A stretch of DNA of 64,000 bases from Charina bottae (Eukaryota; Chordata; Lepidosauria; Squamata; Charinaidae): positions 25,327,001 through 25,391,000 of the forward strand of contig JALMGJ010000012.1 in NCBI GenBank assembly GCA_023362775.1, read 5' to 3'. Under the pieces are notes generated by a model that did not search any database, had not been told where the DNA came from, and worked only from the letters and a program-made list of their open reading frames with translations. Within the stretch, counting starts at the first letter, position 1, and each line of letters opens with the position of its first letter. The translations under genes were made by a program, and so were the position numbers. Below are positions 42,561-52,995 of this stretch, piece after piece.

Positions 42561-43204
42561 AGCCTCAACCATACATAAACCAGGAGGGCCCACATTCTCC
42601 CAAGGGCAAGGCTGAAACAAGTGGCAGGTGGGGCCACAGCCAGAAGTAGGCAGGGCTACCAGTTCTGTTTTTCTGACATTTCCCTTTTCTCAATCTTTCT
42701 GATGCCCTCTTCTCTCTATCCTGCTACAGAAAAGACAGATGACTCCCACCAGAGGTTTGAAATGATCACTTGCAGAGGCTTTTGAAATTAACCCAAAGGT
42801 CTAATTAGACTGGTGGACCGGCATGACCCTGAGGTTGCAAGCTGCCTATCTCTGAATTAGGTAGAGTTAGAACTCATTGACAAGGAAGGGAATTTTCCAG
42901 AGGCCACAGCAGGGGTACAATCCCAAGAAAAGACAAGGCTGCTTTGAGAAATTGCAGAGGGTTGTTAAGCTTGTGCCTCCTCCGAACATCTTCCATGGAA
43001 TCAGATCTGAAGCACTGCACAGCCCTACTGGAAAGAGTCAGGAATCCACGGGATTCCCCAAGCTGGTGTCATCCGAATGTCTTGGAATGAAACACCCCAA
43101 GTTGCAGGCCAAGGAATTCTAGGAAAAGTACTCCCAACTATTACTGGAGGGCACCAGATTGTGGGAGTATGTTAGTCTGTTCTAATTCCTTCTGTAATCT
43201 TTGC
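42561..43204. other. no recognisable feature
   Basis: Single-copy-looking sequence. Confidence 0.4.
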
Positions 43205-43300
43205 TGAATATCTGCAAAAACCACCCAGAGTTGCTCTTTGAGAGAGATGAGTGGTGATTAAATTTGAAATATAAAATTAAATAAATAAAAATAAATGCAG
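43205..43300 (+). repeat. L2/CR1-type LINE tail
   Basis: ACCACCCAGAGTTGCTC..GAGATGAGTGG..AAATAAATAAAAATAAA matches the LINE 3' block elsewhere in the window. Confidence 0.65.
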
Positions 43301-43734
43301 GTGAATGAGTTCTAGTGGTACCTGGACTATTAGTACTATTGTCACATAAGTTATAACTTCAGAAAATTTCAGGTATTATGGTTGTACAGTGGAATGAACT
43401 GTGTTTTTAGCATGAGAGGAAATGGGAATAGAAAATTTAGAGAGAGAGAGAGAGGGGGGGGGAATCAATCATTTATATTCTCCGAGTTCGGTTTATTAGT
43501 GATGCTTAAAAGACATTATTAAAGGAAGGAGGCTGAGAATATAAAACCAAACATACTTATAAGATTTCTTTTTTTTCCCCTTTCCAATTGATAAAGAGAA
43601 AAGACAAAGAACATAGAGGAATATGTACATATTGTAGTAGTTATGGCATTCTCACATCCCAAGTAATGCCCTGGTGAATATGCAGCCCACTGTATTTCAT
43701 ATAAATTATGTTTATAATCATAATTATAAATAAA
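43301..43734. other. no recognisable feature
   Basis: AT-rich sequence with a (GA)n stretch followed by a G9 run (43440-43464). Confidence 0.4.
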
Positions 43735-44100
43735 ATGGATCAGAAACCAAGACCAAATGATATTCCTCCATGCAGCTCCTTAACACAGTTTATGTACAGC
43801 GAGTCACCATCATCATTGGCAATCACTCGTAGCCGAGTAAGATTGTCTTCCAAAGGTAAAATTTTAACAGTGGATCCGTAAGTGGCTGTAAAGGCCAATT
43901 CTGGATCCACACAACCTCCCACAATGAGGGCATAGGTTTCCGGGTGAGAGACGGTCATGATGAGGGTTTGCTTGACGTGCCTTCCTCTTAGCTCGTTTCT
44001 CCCTTTCGCCCTGTACACGTGCTTCTTCAAAGTCCATAGCATCATTAATAAAGGCTGACCTCCAGTTGAAACATTTCATTTTATAACCAGCCACTTCCCA
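43735..44100 (-). mobile_element. non-LTR retrotransposon C-terminus with a CPHC..H..H motif
   Basis: The minus strand reads NLCPHCGRLCGSRIGLYSHL followed by HC near a stop at 43864, a C-terminal zinc-knuckle of the kind that ends several LINE proteins. It is followed by a 3' region (43740-43860) with no other coding match and an AATAAAATGG end. The clade is not certain. The overlapping second frame is a shadow. Confidence 0.6.
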
Positions 44101-44594
44101 CTATGGCTTGTCTATTAACTTTTGATACCCAGGGAATATAGTGGAGTTGTTGGTGCTTAATTAAATCCATGGACAGCTATTTCTTTATATGAAACAGCCA
44201 CTAGAGGGAAGAAAGAGCTCGGTTTTTTTTCTATTCTTTTTCACCATGTCAGTAAAATCCAGCCATAGGTATTCCCACACCACATTAACTTCCCATCTTT
44301 GGTTGAATCTCAGAATAAAAACTCAGCAGGGATCAAAATGGATCCATAATAAGAAGCTGTTTAATCATGTTATGGTTTTTCTTAATGTGGTACAGAACAC
44401 AGAAACAAATACTGTATTTGTTTTTCCCACACAAAATTGTTTTATTGTACAAAATTAAACTCCTATCTTATTCTACTATCTTCCTAATACTATGAGTTTA
44501 CAACTATTTCTGTTCTTATTTAATCTATAAATTTCTATCTCTATGTTCTATTTCTATGTTCCTATCCCTATTTTTGTAGCACTACGTTTTCTTA
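44101..44594. other. no recognisable feature
   Basis: AT-rich single-copy-looking sequence. Confidence 0.4.
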
Positions 44595-44935
44595 TGTCTA
44601 TGAAGGTTCTCAGTCATCCAGGTGGAATTGTCTGTAGCTTGAATCATGTCAACTGGATTTCTATTTTCTCAGTGGAAACGTTTCGCTCCTTATCCAAGGA
44701 GCTTCTTCAGTCTGAGCAAAGTTGGTAACGGAATCCTAAATATGTTTCTAGGTAGCTGTGTGACCTTACACCTGGGGTCATGGTTATATTGAGATGTTAT
44801 TTTAAGTCCTTTTATCATCTAAAGGAGGATCGTTAAGATCACCATGCTGCTGTTGAGCTTGTGAAATGGTCTTAATCTTCCTAGGCACAGAAGACAATGC
44901 AGGGAGGAAGATGGGAGAAAGATTGTGCAGTTTTC
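44595..44935 (-). mobile_element. Penelope-like family A, single arm
   Basis: Begins with the same tip as A1 and A2 (TGTCTATGAAGGTTCTCAG) and follows the A1 left arm through TAAAGGAGGATCGTTAAG to CACAGAAGACAATGCAGG, where similarity fades. The mirror arm is absent. On the minus strand a frame reads LSSVPRKIKTISQAQQQ, the C-terminal part also coded in A1. Confidence 0.8.
44677..44710 (-). ncRNA. hammerhead-ribozyme-like core, PLE family A (single arm)
   Basis: Minus strand: CTGAAGA, perfect stem II GCTCCTT/AAGGAGC around GGAT, GAAACGTT. All invariant bases present. Confidence 0.7.
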
Positions 44936-45041
44936 TTATCTTAACTATTTTTAGCTCTTTCAATCTTTCCTTTTCCCCCAGGTCTTCAGCTCTTGTAGCC
45001 AATTTCATTCCCAATCAAAGTGAATGTCTGTAGCTAGGGTC

Positions 45042-45112
45042 GAACTGTGGAGTCCTTGATGCTCCCTGGGCTTGGTTAACCAAGCTCAGAGAGCACTAAG
45101 GACTCCACAATC
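45042..45112. repeat. palindrome of PLE family B tips
   Basis: GTGGAGTCCTTGATGCTCCC..GCTTGGTT meets AACCAAGCTCAGAGAGCACT..GGACTCCACA head to head at GGTTAACC. Each half is the terminal 35 nt of family B. The ribozyme core is absent. Confidence 0.7.
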
Positions 45113-45154
45113 TCAGTCCATCTGCATGTGAAAACTCTTTTCACTCCTCTATAG

Positions 45155-45226
45155 CAGTGTTTCTCAACCTTGGCAGCTTGAAGATGTGTGGACTTCAACT
45201 CCCAGAATTCCCTAGCCAGCATGGGA
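45155..45226. repeat. hAT family 3, half element
   Basis: CAGTGTTTCTCAACCTTGGC, GATGTGTGGACTTCAACTCC and CCCTAGCCAGCATGGG. One arm only. Confidence 0.75.
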
Positions 45227-45470
45227 AATGTTCTCTTGCTGTGTGAAAACTACTGCTAAGGTGCTTGCCTTTGGGTTGGTGTTTCTTTTTTCCACGGTCT
45301 CTGCTGACTTCTGGGCTTGACTCTTTTTCTCAACACACCCACACACATGCCCGTTTTCAGTACCCTTTTTATAAAACAAACTCTTCCGAGATACCAAAAC
45401 GAAGTATTTTAGAAATGGCTGTTGTGGGTCTTCCGGGCTGTGTGGCCGTGTTCTGGAAGTTGTGGTTCCT

Positions 45471-45506
45471 AACGTTTCGCCAGCATCTGTGGCCAGCATG
45501 TTCAGA
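45471..45506 (-). ncRNA. hammerhead-like core, PLE family C (left arm, broken)
   Basis: The minus strand has CTGAACA in place of CTGAAGA, changing an invariant G, while stem II and GAAACGTT remain. Predicted inactive. Confidence 0.55.
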
Positions 45507-45625
45507 GGGCAGGAGCACAGATAGAAGCGCTCTTTCTGTGCTCAGGTGTGCTCTTCCTGTGCTCTTCCTTTGCTCTGTGCTCTTCCTGAGCACAGGAAGA
45601 GCGCTTCTGTCTGTGCTCCTGCCCT

Positions 45626-45660
45626 CTGAAGATGCCGGCCACAGATGCTGGTGAAACGTT
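45626..45660 (+). ncRNA. hammerhead-ribozyme-like core, PLE family C (right arm)
   Basis: CTGAAGA (45626-45632), stem II GCCGGC/GCTGGT with two G-U pairs, GAAACGTT. CCT before the core pairs with AGG after the cleavage position as a 3-bp stem I. Confidence 0.68.
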
Positions 45661-45761
45661 AGGAACCACAACTTCCAGAACACGGCCACACAGCCCGGAA
45701 GACCCACAACAGCCATCGAACTCCGGCCATGAAAGCCTTCGACAATACATATTTTAGAAAT

Positions 45762-46369
45762 CTCTAATATATTTCCTACATTAACAAAAACCGATCAAGA
45801 ATTATATGATTTGGAATATCTAGTTGTAATCATAAAATTAATATCAGTTTGGGACTGAGTTATGCAATTGCCTCATACCACTGAGCTCAAAACGTTCCCC
45901 TGCATTGAATTAGTCCAAAGTGTGTTAAAAGTGGGGCGGCCTTTGAAAATCTTCCAGAAACCAATTGGTCCAAAACAGAGCAGCAAGATAATTAGCCATG
46001 GTTTTCTGTTATGATTTTGTTCTACTAGCACTTTGTGATCCAAACCGGTTTCCAATCCAATTCTGAATCCTTTCAAAGTGCTTATACAAAGGCAGCTGAA
46101 AGAAAGACAGTGGGTAGTATATGGTCTGTTGCAAGGCATGAATGTCTGACAAAAGAAGCTGAAATGACTATGTAAAAGGGCATGTTCCTGCCTATTTTGT
46201 TGTGTGGAAGTGAGAGTTGGGTATATCATGAGTTGTATGCTGTGGGAATAGGGTACTTAAATGGTATAGTAACACAAGAAGTGATAGGGTCAGGAATGAA
46301 TGAATGAATGAATGAGGATTGAAAACAAAAGTGAGTGATCAGTATGAAATGCTACTTTGAAGGAGTTGG
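45762..46369. other. no recognisable feature
   Basis: Single-copy-looking sequence, with a short (GAAT)n run near 46294. Confidence 0.45.
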
Positions 46370-46655
46370 GTCCTGTAAAGGGAATGAATAAGATTCAAAT
46401 CGACCAGGTTCAAATTATCCTACTTCAGACACATTATGCGAAGACCCAGCCCTCTGTAGAAGGCTCTGATGCTGGGAAAGGCGGAAGGAAAGAGAAGAAG
46501 AGGGTGACCAGCAGCAAAGGGGATGGACTCAGTTACGGTGGTGATGGGGGCACCGTTGGAAGACTTGAAGGACCAGGTTGGGGACAGGTCCTCCTGGAGA
46601 AAGTCTATCTATGTGGTCACTAAGAGTTGACAACAACTTGATGGCATGTAATCAA
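46370..46655 (+). mobile_element. diverged RTE-clade LINE 3' end (uninterrupted paralog of 31795-32490)
   Basis: TCAAATTATCCTACTTCAGA..GGCTCTGATGCTGGGAAAGG..GATGGACTCAGTTACGG parallels the 32-kb copy but has no MITE. It is the natural empty-site reference for the insertion there. A frame of 88 codons over it is not intact RTE coding. Confidence 0.78.
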
Positions 46656-46884
46656 TTTTTAAAAAAGATTCAAATTGCAAAACTAATATATAAAGGAAGG
46701 CTGAATTTGCTGAGAGGAAAGGAAAAGCCAAGAAAATTGTGGTGCATGAAGTTAATGAGAGAAGAGAGCATTTTAAAGATCAAAGGGGTCTGAAGCAGTC
46801 TATGGATGTAGTAGAAACAAAGATGGTTAGAAAGGTATAGAGAAGCCTAGTGAATGGCATTGTTGAAAATTAGATTTAGCTATA

Positions 46885-47281
46885 CAGGTAGTCCTCACTT
46901 AACAACCATTTGTTTAGTGACAGTTTGGACTTACAACAGTGTTGGGAAAAACGACTTATGACCGGTTCTCACGCTTATGACCATCACAGCGTCCCCGCAG
47001 TCATGTGATCACAGTTTGGGCACTTGACAACTGGTTCGCATTTATGACTGTTGCAGCATCCCATGGTCATGTGATTGCCGTATTCGACCTTCCCAGCCGG
47101 CTTCTGGCAAGCAAAATCAATGGGGAACCATGTGATTCGCTTAAAGACCACATGGTTAGCTTAACACCCACAGTGATTTGCTTAATGACCACCGCAAAAA
47201 AGGTCGTAAAATCTGGTCAGATTCACTTAATGACTGCTTTGCTTAGCTACCAAAATTGTGGTCGTTAAGCGAGGACTACCT
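46885..47281. mobile_element. TA-flanked MITE (CAGGTAGTCCTC family)
   Basis: CAGGTAGTCCTCACTTAAC at the left and GCGAGGACTACCT at the right (final G lost), TA at 46883-46884 and 47282-47283. Confidence 0.87.
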
Positions 47282-47476
47282 TATTTACTTTTCTTTCTTC
47301 ATGTCTTTAATTTCTTTGGTTTGTTATGTAAAGATTGAGTGACATCCATGAAGGTCCTCACAGATCCCCCCTCCCATATGTTACATACAGTCCTGGCCAC
47401 GGGGAGGGTGCAACTTCTGCCTTAGTTATAACTGACTGATTGGCTCTTCCTAGAACTAGCACTTCAAGGTCTAGAC

Positions 47477-47575
47477 CAGCGTTTCTCAACCTTAGCAACT
47501 TTAACCCATGCTGGCTGGGGAATTCTGGGAGTTGAAGACCACACATCTTAAAGCTGCTAAGGTTGAGAAACGCTG
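47477..47575. mobile_element. hAT-type foldback MITE, family 3
   Basis: CAGCGTTTCTCAACCTTAGC and its mirror, with a perfect 8-bp duplication GTCTAGAC (47469-47476 and 47576-47583). 99 bp. Confidence 0.9.
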
Positions 47576-47583
47576 GTCTAGAC

Positions 47584-48514
47584 GTTCTAGCACTTATGAC
47601 CATAAATCATTCCTTCAACATCTACTGCTGGGCAGGAGTATCTGTTGTATCTGGGCAGGAAGTATTCTATGAAGGACTCTTCATCCTGTTGTACTTTGCC
47701 CTCCTAAATACACCTCGCAAACAGAGAAGGAGCTTGTCTGTAGTGGTGTTCCAGCCACTTTGGGGCTGGAACATAACCAACCAAGGGGACAAAAGTCTGG
47801 ATGCTTTCCTGTTTCCCTGTGCTCAACTCTGAAGTTTCTCCGTTAAAAACTACAAAAATCCTACAAGTGTCCCAAACTCTTATCTTCACAAAGAAACTGA
47901 TTCTTAAGCTGACTTCACCCAAGGTGGTTATTGACTCACCCCAGGCTATCATATTGGAGCTGTAGAAATCCAGACAACCACTAGAGGGAAGCAAAGAGAC
48001 ACAGAAAACACTAACTCCTGTGATCAGCTAGTAGTTGTGCAGATTTTTGCTGCCCAGGTAGGAAGCCATAATTTTAGGAAAGCATTGCAGACATTTTAAG
48101 GGGTGAAATGGGTATTTTACACATCTGCAATTTTATACAATTTGCTTCTTAAAACCCCTGAACTCCAAAAATAATTAAAAAGCCCAAAAGTATAGTTCCA
48201 CCCAACCTGGGTTTTCTCTTCTTTCATCATAGGGCAGTGGTGTTCCAATGGTGACCTTCAGAAGTGTTGGACATCAGCTCCCATAATTCCCAGCTCGCAC
48301 ATGGTGGTTAGATTGGCCCTGATGTGGATAACAAACATTTGCTTCCTCCAGACACCATAGCAAGGTATTATCGGCTCTCTGATATATGTTCTTCGTGGCA
48401 GTGGTTGTTTTCACTGCTTCCGTGCACAGAATTAAGTTTCTTCATATAAAACAACAGTTAAAGATCAATGTTGGGTAACTGTTCCTTGTTTTTTATTATT
48501 ATTATTAGCAAGTT
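47584..48514. other. no recognisable feature
   Basis: Single-copy-looking sequence. 48243-48310 faintly resembles the hAT family 3 interior. Confidence 0.4.
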
Positions 48515-48527
48515 ATAGATGAGCTGT

Positions 48528-49505
48528 ATAACAACCAAGTATCAACAGTAAGAACAGACCATGGAACAACGAACTGGTTTAAGATTGGGAAAGGAGTACG
48601 GCAGGGTTGTATACTCTCACCCTACCTATTCAACCTGTACGCAGAACACATGCGATGTGCTGGGCTTGATGAATCCAAGACTGGAGTTAAAATTGCTGGA
48701 AGAAACATTAACAATCTCAGATATGCAGATGATACCACTTTTATGACTGAAAGCGAGGAGGAGCTGAGGAGCCTTATGACGAAGGTGAAAGAAGTAAGTG
48801 CAAAAGCCGGGTTGCAGTTAAACCTCAAAAAAACCAAATTATGGCAACCAGCTTGATTGATAACTGGCAAATAGAAGGAGAAAAAGTGGAGGCAGTGACA
48901 GACTTTGTATTTCTAGGCGCAAAGATTACTGCAGACACTGACTGCAGCCAGGAGTCAGCCAGGAAATCAGAAAACATCTACTTCTTGGGTGGGGAGCAAT
49001 GACAAATCTTGATAAAATAGTTAAGAGCAGAAACATCACACTGACAACAAAGGTCCGCATAGTTAAAGCAATGGTATTCCCCGTAGTAACCTATGGCTGC
49101 GAGAGCTGGACCATAAGGAAGGCTGAACAAAGGAAGATCGATGCTTTTGAACTGTGGTGTTGGAGGAAAATTCTGAGAGTGCCTTGGACTGCAAGAAGAT
49201 CAAACCAGTACATACTCCAGGAAATAAAGCCAGACTGCTCACTTGAGGGAATGATATTAAAGGCAAAACTGAAGTACTTTGGCCACATAATGAGAAGACA
49301 GGATACCCTGGAGAAGATGCTGATGCTAGGGAAGTGGAAGGCCAAAGGAAGAGGGGCCGACCAAGGGCAAGATGGATGGATGATAATCTGGAGGTGACGG
49401 ACTCGACCTTGAGGGAGCTGGGGATGGCGACAGCCGACAGGAAGCTCTGGCGTGGGCTGGTCCATGAAGTCACAAAGAGTCAGAAGCAACTGAACGAATA
49501 AACAA
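48528..49505 (+). mobile_element. RTE/BovB-clade LINE, 5'-truncated copy with target duplication
   Basis: Flanked by a perfect 13-bp duplication ATAGATGAGCTGT (48515-48527 and 49506-49518). The protein is the same subfamily as 11897-12945: RYADDTTFMTESEEELRSL and FELWCWRKILRVPWTARRSN. Frame changes near 48655, 48840, 48955 and 49338 break the protein into at least four pieces. It ends CTGAACGAATAAACAA, as does the 11.9-kb copy. Confidence 0.92.
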
Positions 49506-49534
49506 ATAGATGAGCTGTTTACCAATTAACCTTA

Positions 49535-49871
49535 AGGTAAAGTAAAGGTTCCCCCCACACATTTGTGCAGTCGTGTCCGACTCTAGGGCCTGGTGCTCAT
49601 CTCCGTTTGTTAGCCGAAGAGCCAGCGTTGTCCGAAGACGCTTCCACGGTCATGTGGCCCCATGACGCGCGCAGAACGCTGTTACCTACCCACCGAAGTG
49701 GTACCTATTAACCTACTTCCATTTGCATGCTTTTGAATTGCTAGGTTGGCAAGAGCTGGGGCTAGTGCGGGAGCTCACTCCGTCACGCGGGGCTAGGGAT
49801 TCGAACCTCCGAACTTGCGATATTCCGATCGACAAGCCTGGCGTCCTACCTGCTGAGCCACCACGCCCCTT
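49535..49871 (-). mobile_element. Sauria-type SINE, complete
   Basis: Reverse copy with a perfect 12-bp duplication CAATTAACCTTA (49523-49534 and 49872-49883). Its A/B boxes read on the minus strand (GGATTCGAACC at 49797-49807). Adjacent to, but independent of, the RTE copy ending at 49505. Confidence 0.92.
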
Positions 49872-49883
49872 CAATTAACCTTA

Positions 49884-51274
49884 CCTTAACACAAAAGCAA
49901 ATTTATTCACAGGAAAACATGTGTTCAATTTAATGTTAATTAACAATGCTGATTGCCAAGTCTATACTTTTTTTCTGGCTTGTGGCTTATTCATTATTGC
50001 ACAAATATCTGTGCACAGCCCACGCTATCTCTAGATGCGCCTGTTTGCCCCCGGCTCATGCTTCAATGCTTGGTCTTCTTTTGGATATCCCAAAAGAATA
50101 ACAGGTGAAAAACTTTGCATTCCTCCATAAAACACCAGGCAGCACTGTCAATCACCAGCTAGACGTATGCTAAGCCATAATATTGTTTGTTTGATTTTCG
50201 TTTAGGATGCTGTCTAAATCCAGACATAAACCACAGTTTATATTTCAGTGTATTGTTTGAACCTAGGCAGTTGTGGCTTATTCAACAATCCACAGTTAAA
50301 TTAACAATGGTTTTGCATGTTTTCTGGACCCACGCAGGGTTGACAGTATTGAACAAGGTGGACCAATGGTTCGTCTCAGTAGAAGGCAGATTCCTATATT
50401 TCTATGTTCATGTGGAATAAGAATCTGAGAAGATAAGATTTGTACTGTATCACATGAAAGGACTACATGGTCCATCAAAAGTTCCTAACAGTGGCTAGCC
50501 AAATGTCAGTTGCAGTCCAGCAAGGGTATAGGAACAAGCAGGCTTCTCTTTATATGAAGAAATGTATACCTTAGCCACCAAGACTGGCAACCGTTTGATA
50601 TAGTTATTCTCCATTAATCAGACTTGTCACCTTTTGAAGCCACCCATATTGGCAGCTGCCATCCTACCAATCAGAGGTAAGGTAAAGATATCGACATCCT
50701 TAAGTCAAGTTCAATTCCTAGTGGCTCCAAGAACATGTCCATGTCAGGTAGTTTTCTTTGGCAGGAATGTGGAACTAATTTGCCATTGTCTTACAGTATA
50801 TGCTTCCTGGTTTCCCACTGTAGCCTACAACTTGTGGATCTCCATAGTCTCCCAAGAAGAGCAATCAGTTTGCATTCTCATAAGTCAGGATTCTGCTGCT
50901 AGCCATGGAGTCCCACCAGGCTTCATGTGGCATAATTAAAAGTAGATTAATTTTTTTTAGGCAGCTCAGGAATGGTCATGGGTATTTTAAGCCTCAGAAA
51001 GACTTAAGTGAAGATTTAAGTCCCCTTTCTGCCCCTTAATTCTCTCTACATGCGCCAAAAATGGTCTCCTCCATCTGAGAACTGCAAAAGAGATGCTGAT
51101 GGGCCACATGTCTTGCACCCCTCTGGTAAATGGATATCTTGAGGCTGGCCACACTTACCCCAGCAGCTATTTGGTATTTGGCAAGCCTCTCAATTGCAGC
51201 CATTTTGTGAGAGCACCCACAACACACGGTCAACATTCCCAGCAGGTCCACCAGCCTCCAAATCTTGCTTGCTC
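49884..51274. other. about 1.4 kb with no recognisable feature
   Basis: Single-copy-looking sequence. The 101-codon frame at 50634-50939 has no motif. Confidence 0.45.
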
Positions 51275-51400
51275 CTGCTCTACCTCACAGGGTTGTTGTT
51301 GTGGGGAAAATAGGAGGAGGAAGGATTATTAGGTATGTTCACCGCCTTGAGTTATTTATAAAAATAATAAAGGCGGGATAGAAAATAAATCAATAAATAA
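51275..51400 (+). repeat. tRNA-SINE L2-like tail
   Basis: CCTCACAGGGTTGTTGTTG, GGAAAATAGGAGGAGGAAGG and GGCGGGATAGAAAATAAAT match the tail of the 61131 SINE. No head is present. Confidence 0.75.
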
Positions 51401-51865
51401 CGGCTAGTTCACCTTTCCAAACCCAGTCCATGCTGGCTGAGAATTTGGAGACTTAACAGTTCCAATCACTGCAATGTGGCTGTGCTGAAACTCCAGTATT
51501 TGCTTGGTGATTTGGTTTTGCAGGTGAGCAGGGACTGGAGAAAACTTATCTTACATGCTGCTCAATCCAGCTTCACTGGTGATAGGAGCTAGATGCTTCC
51601 CCAGAGGGCATCAAGATTGGCAACACTGGCATGAAAATGGTGGCTTTAACACTGCAAAAGCAAAGAGTTGTAGCTTACCTGACATAGAATAGTAATAACA
51701 GCCATCCATGTCTGCATGCTGCTACTTACTCACCAATTCTACCACCACCTATCCATGCTCTCCAGAGGAAGCACAACCACTCCACTTTCCCAGGTAAAGG
51801 TCCTTCGTAACACTGTGCAATAGACCAATGGCAGCAAAAGTGAACGACTCATTGATTCCTGGCAG
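51401..51865. other. no recognisable feature
   Basis: Single-copy-looking sequence. Confidence 0.4.
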
Positions 51866-51867
51866 TA

Positions 51868-52277
51868 CAGGTAATCCTCACTTAACGACCACAATTGGGA
51901 CTGGAATTTCAGTTGCTAAGCGAAGTGGTCATTAAGCGAATCCGACCCGATTTTACAAACTTTTTTGCGGCAGTCGTTAAGCGAATCACTGTGGGCGTTA
52001 AGCAAACCACATAGTTGTTAAGTGAATTATGCGGTTCCCCATTGATTTTGCTTGCCAGAAGCCGGCTGGGAAGGTCGAAAATGGCGATCGCGCAACCACA
52101 GGACACTGCGATGGTCATAAATGCAAACTGGTTGCCAAGAGCCCAAATCATGATCACATGACCACGGGGACGCTGCGACAGTCATAAGTGTGACAACCGG
52201 TTGTAAGTTATTTTTTTCAACACCGTTGTAAGCCCGAACCATCAGTAAACGAATGGTTGTTAAGGGAGGACTACCTG
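51868..52277. mobile_element. TA-flanked MITE (CAGGTAGTCCTC family)
   Basis: CAGGTAATCCTCACTTAACG at the left and GGGAGGACTACCTG at the right, TA at 51866-51867 and 52278-52279. 410 bp, close to the 41649 copy in length and interior. Confidence 0.9.
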
Positions 52278-52279
52278 TA

Positions 52280-52751
52280 CTTTATCCTCTGCCAGATGCA
52301 AGGGGGCAGCCAGTATCTCTGGCACTGATGCCGCCCAACGGCAGAAAGGTTATAAGAGCAGGCAATGGGAAGACCTCTCTTCTCCCTGCTCCCATACTAG
52401 AAGCAAGATGTTGGAGGCCCAAGTACCAGCGTTCGGACTTGCTGTCCTCCATACCTGTTGGGCTTTGACTTCAACATTCCCAGCCAACTTGACGTTCAAC
52501 CCATCAAGAAGGAACATGTTGGGAAGGGTTTGCAGCAAAAAGATGAGAATCCTCCACTCGTGCTCTGGCATTATTGCATGAAACAAAGGGCATCTCTGCT
52601 TTCTGAGCAATAAGGAAGCCGCCTGAATTTCAGTCTACTGTAATAGAAAGCTCTGCTATTCCAAGAGCAGGGTGGAGGACTAATGATTCTCCAGATGACG
52701 TTGGACTTGAACATGCTGGCTGGAACTGACAGAAGTTGGGAGCCCGACATC
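52280..52751. other. no recognisable feature
   Basis: Single-copy-looking sequence. Confidence 0.4.
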
Positions 52752-52759
52752 ACCTGGAG

Positions 52760-52987
52760 CAGGGGTCCGCGGCCTGTTAGGAAGTGAGCTGCGGGGCTCC
52801 CTCCTGCAAACCCCGCCCCTGGTGTGCACGATTACCCCACCCCCGGTGCACATGATTGGCTCCTGCCTGCAAACCCCAACCCCCAGTGCGTGCGATTGGC
52901 TCCCGCCTGCAAACCCCGCCCCCCAGGTCTGTGGAAAAAATTTCTTCCATGACCGGTCCCTGGTGCCAGAAAGGTTGGGGACCGCTG
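52760..52987. mobile_element. hAT-type MITE, family 2, reverse orientation
   Basis: CAGGGGTCCGCGGCC at the left and GGTTGGGGACCGCTG at the right. Flanks ACCTGGAG and ATCTGGAG match at 7 of 8 bases. Confidence 0.83.
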
Positions 52988-52995
52988 ATCTGGAG

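Larger units (their letters stand above)
45417..45749. mobile_element. Penelope-like palindromic unit C
   Basis: A 333-bp unit flanked by a perfect 12-bp duplication TATTTTAGAAAT (45405-45416 and 45750-45761). Arms: ATGGCTGTTGTGGGTCTTCC inwards from 45416, and its mirror ending near 45717. The asymmetric tip is at the right (45718-45749, minus strand TGTATTGTCGAAGGCTTTC). The centre (45520-45605) is made of GAGCACAGGAAGAGC-like repeats that also pair with each other. It has the same plan as A1 and A2 but from a third PLE family. Confidence 0.83.

Noticed and set aside
43864..44094. zinc-finger protein gene (CPHC..H..H)
   Set aside because: Only a single finger near the end of a frame followed by retroposon-like 3' sequence; fits a LINE C-terminus better than a host gene.
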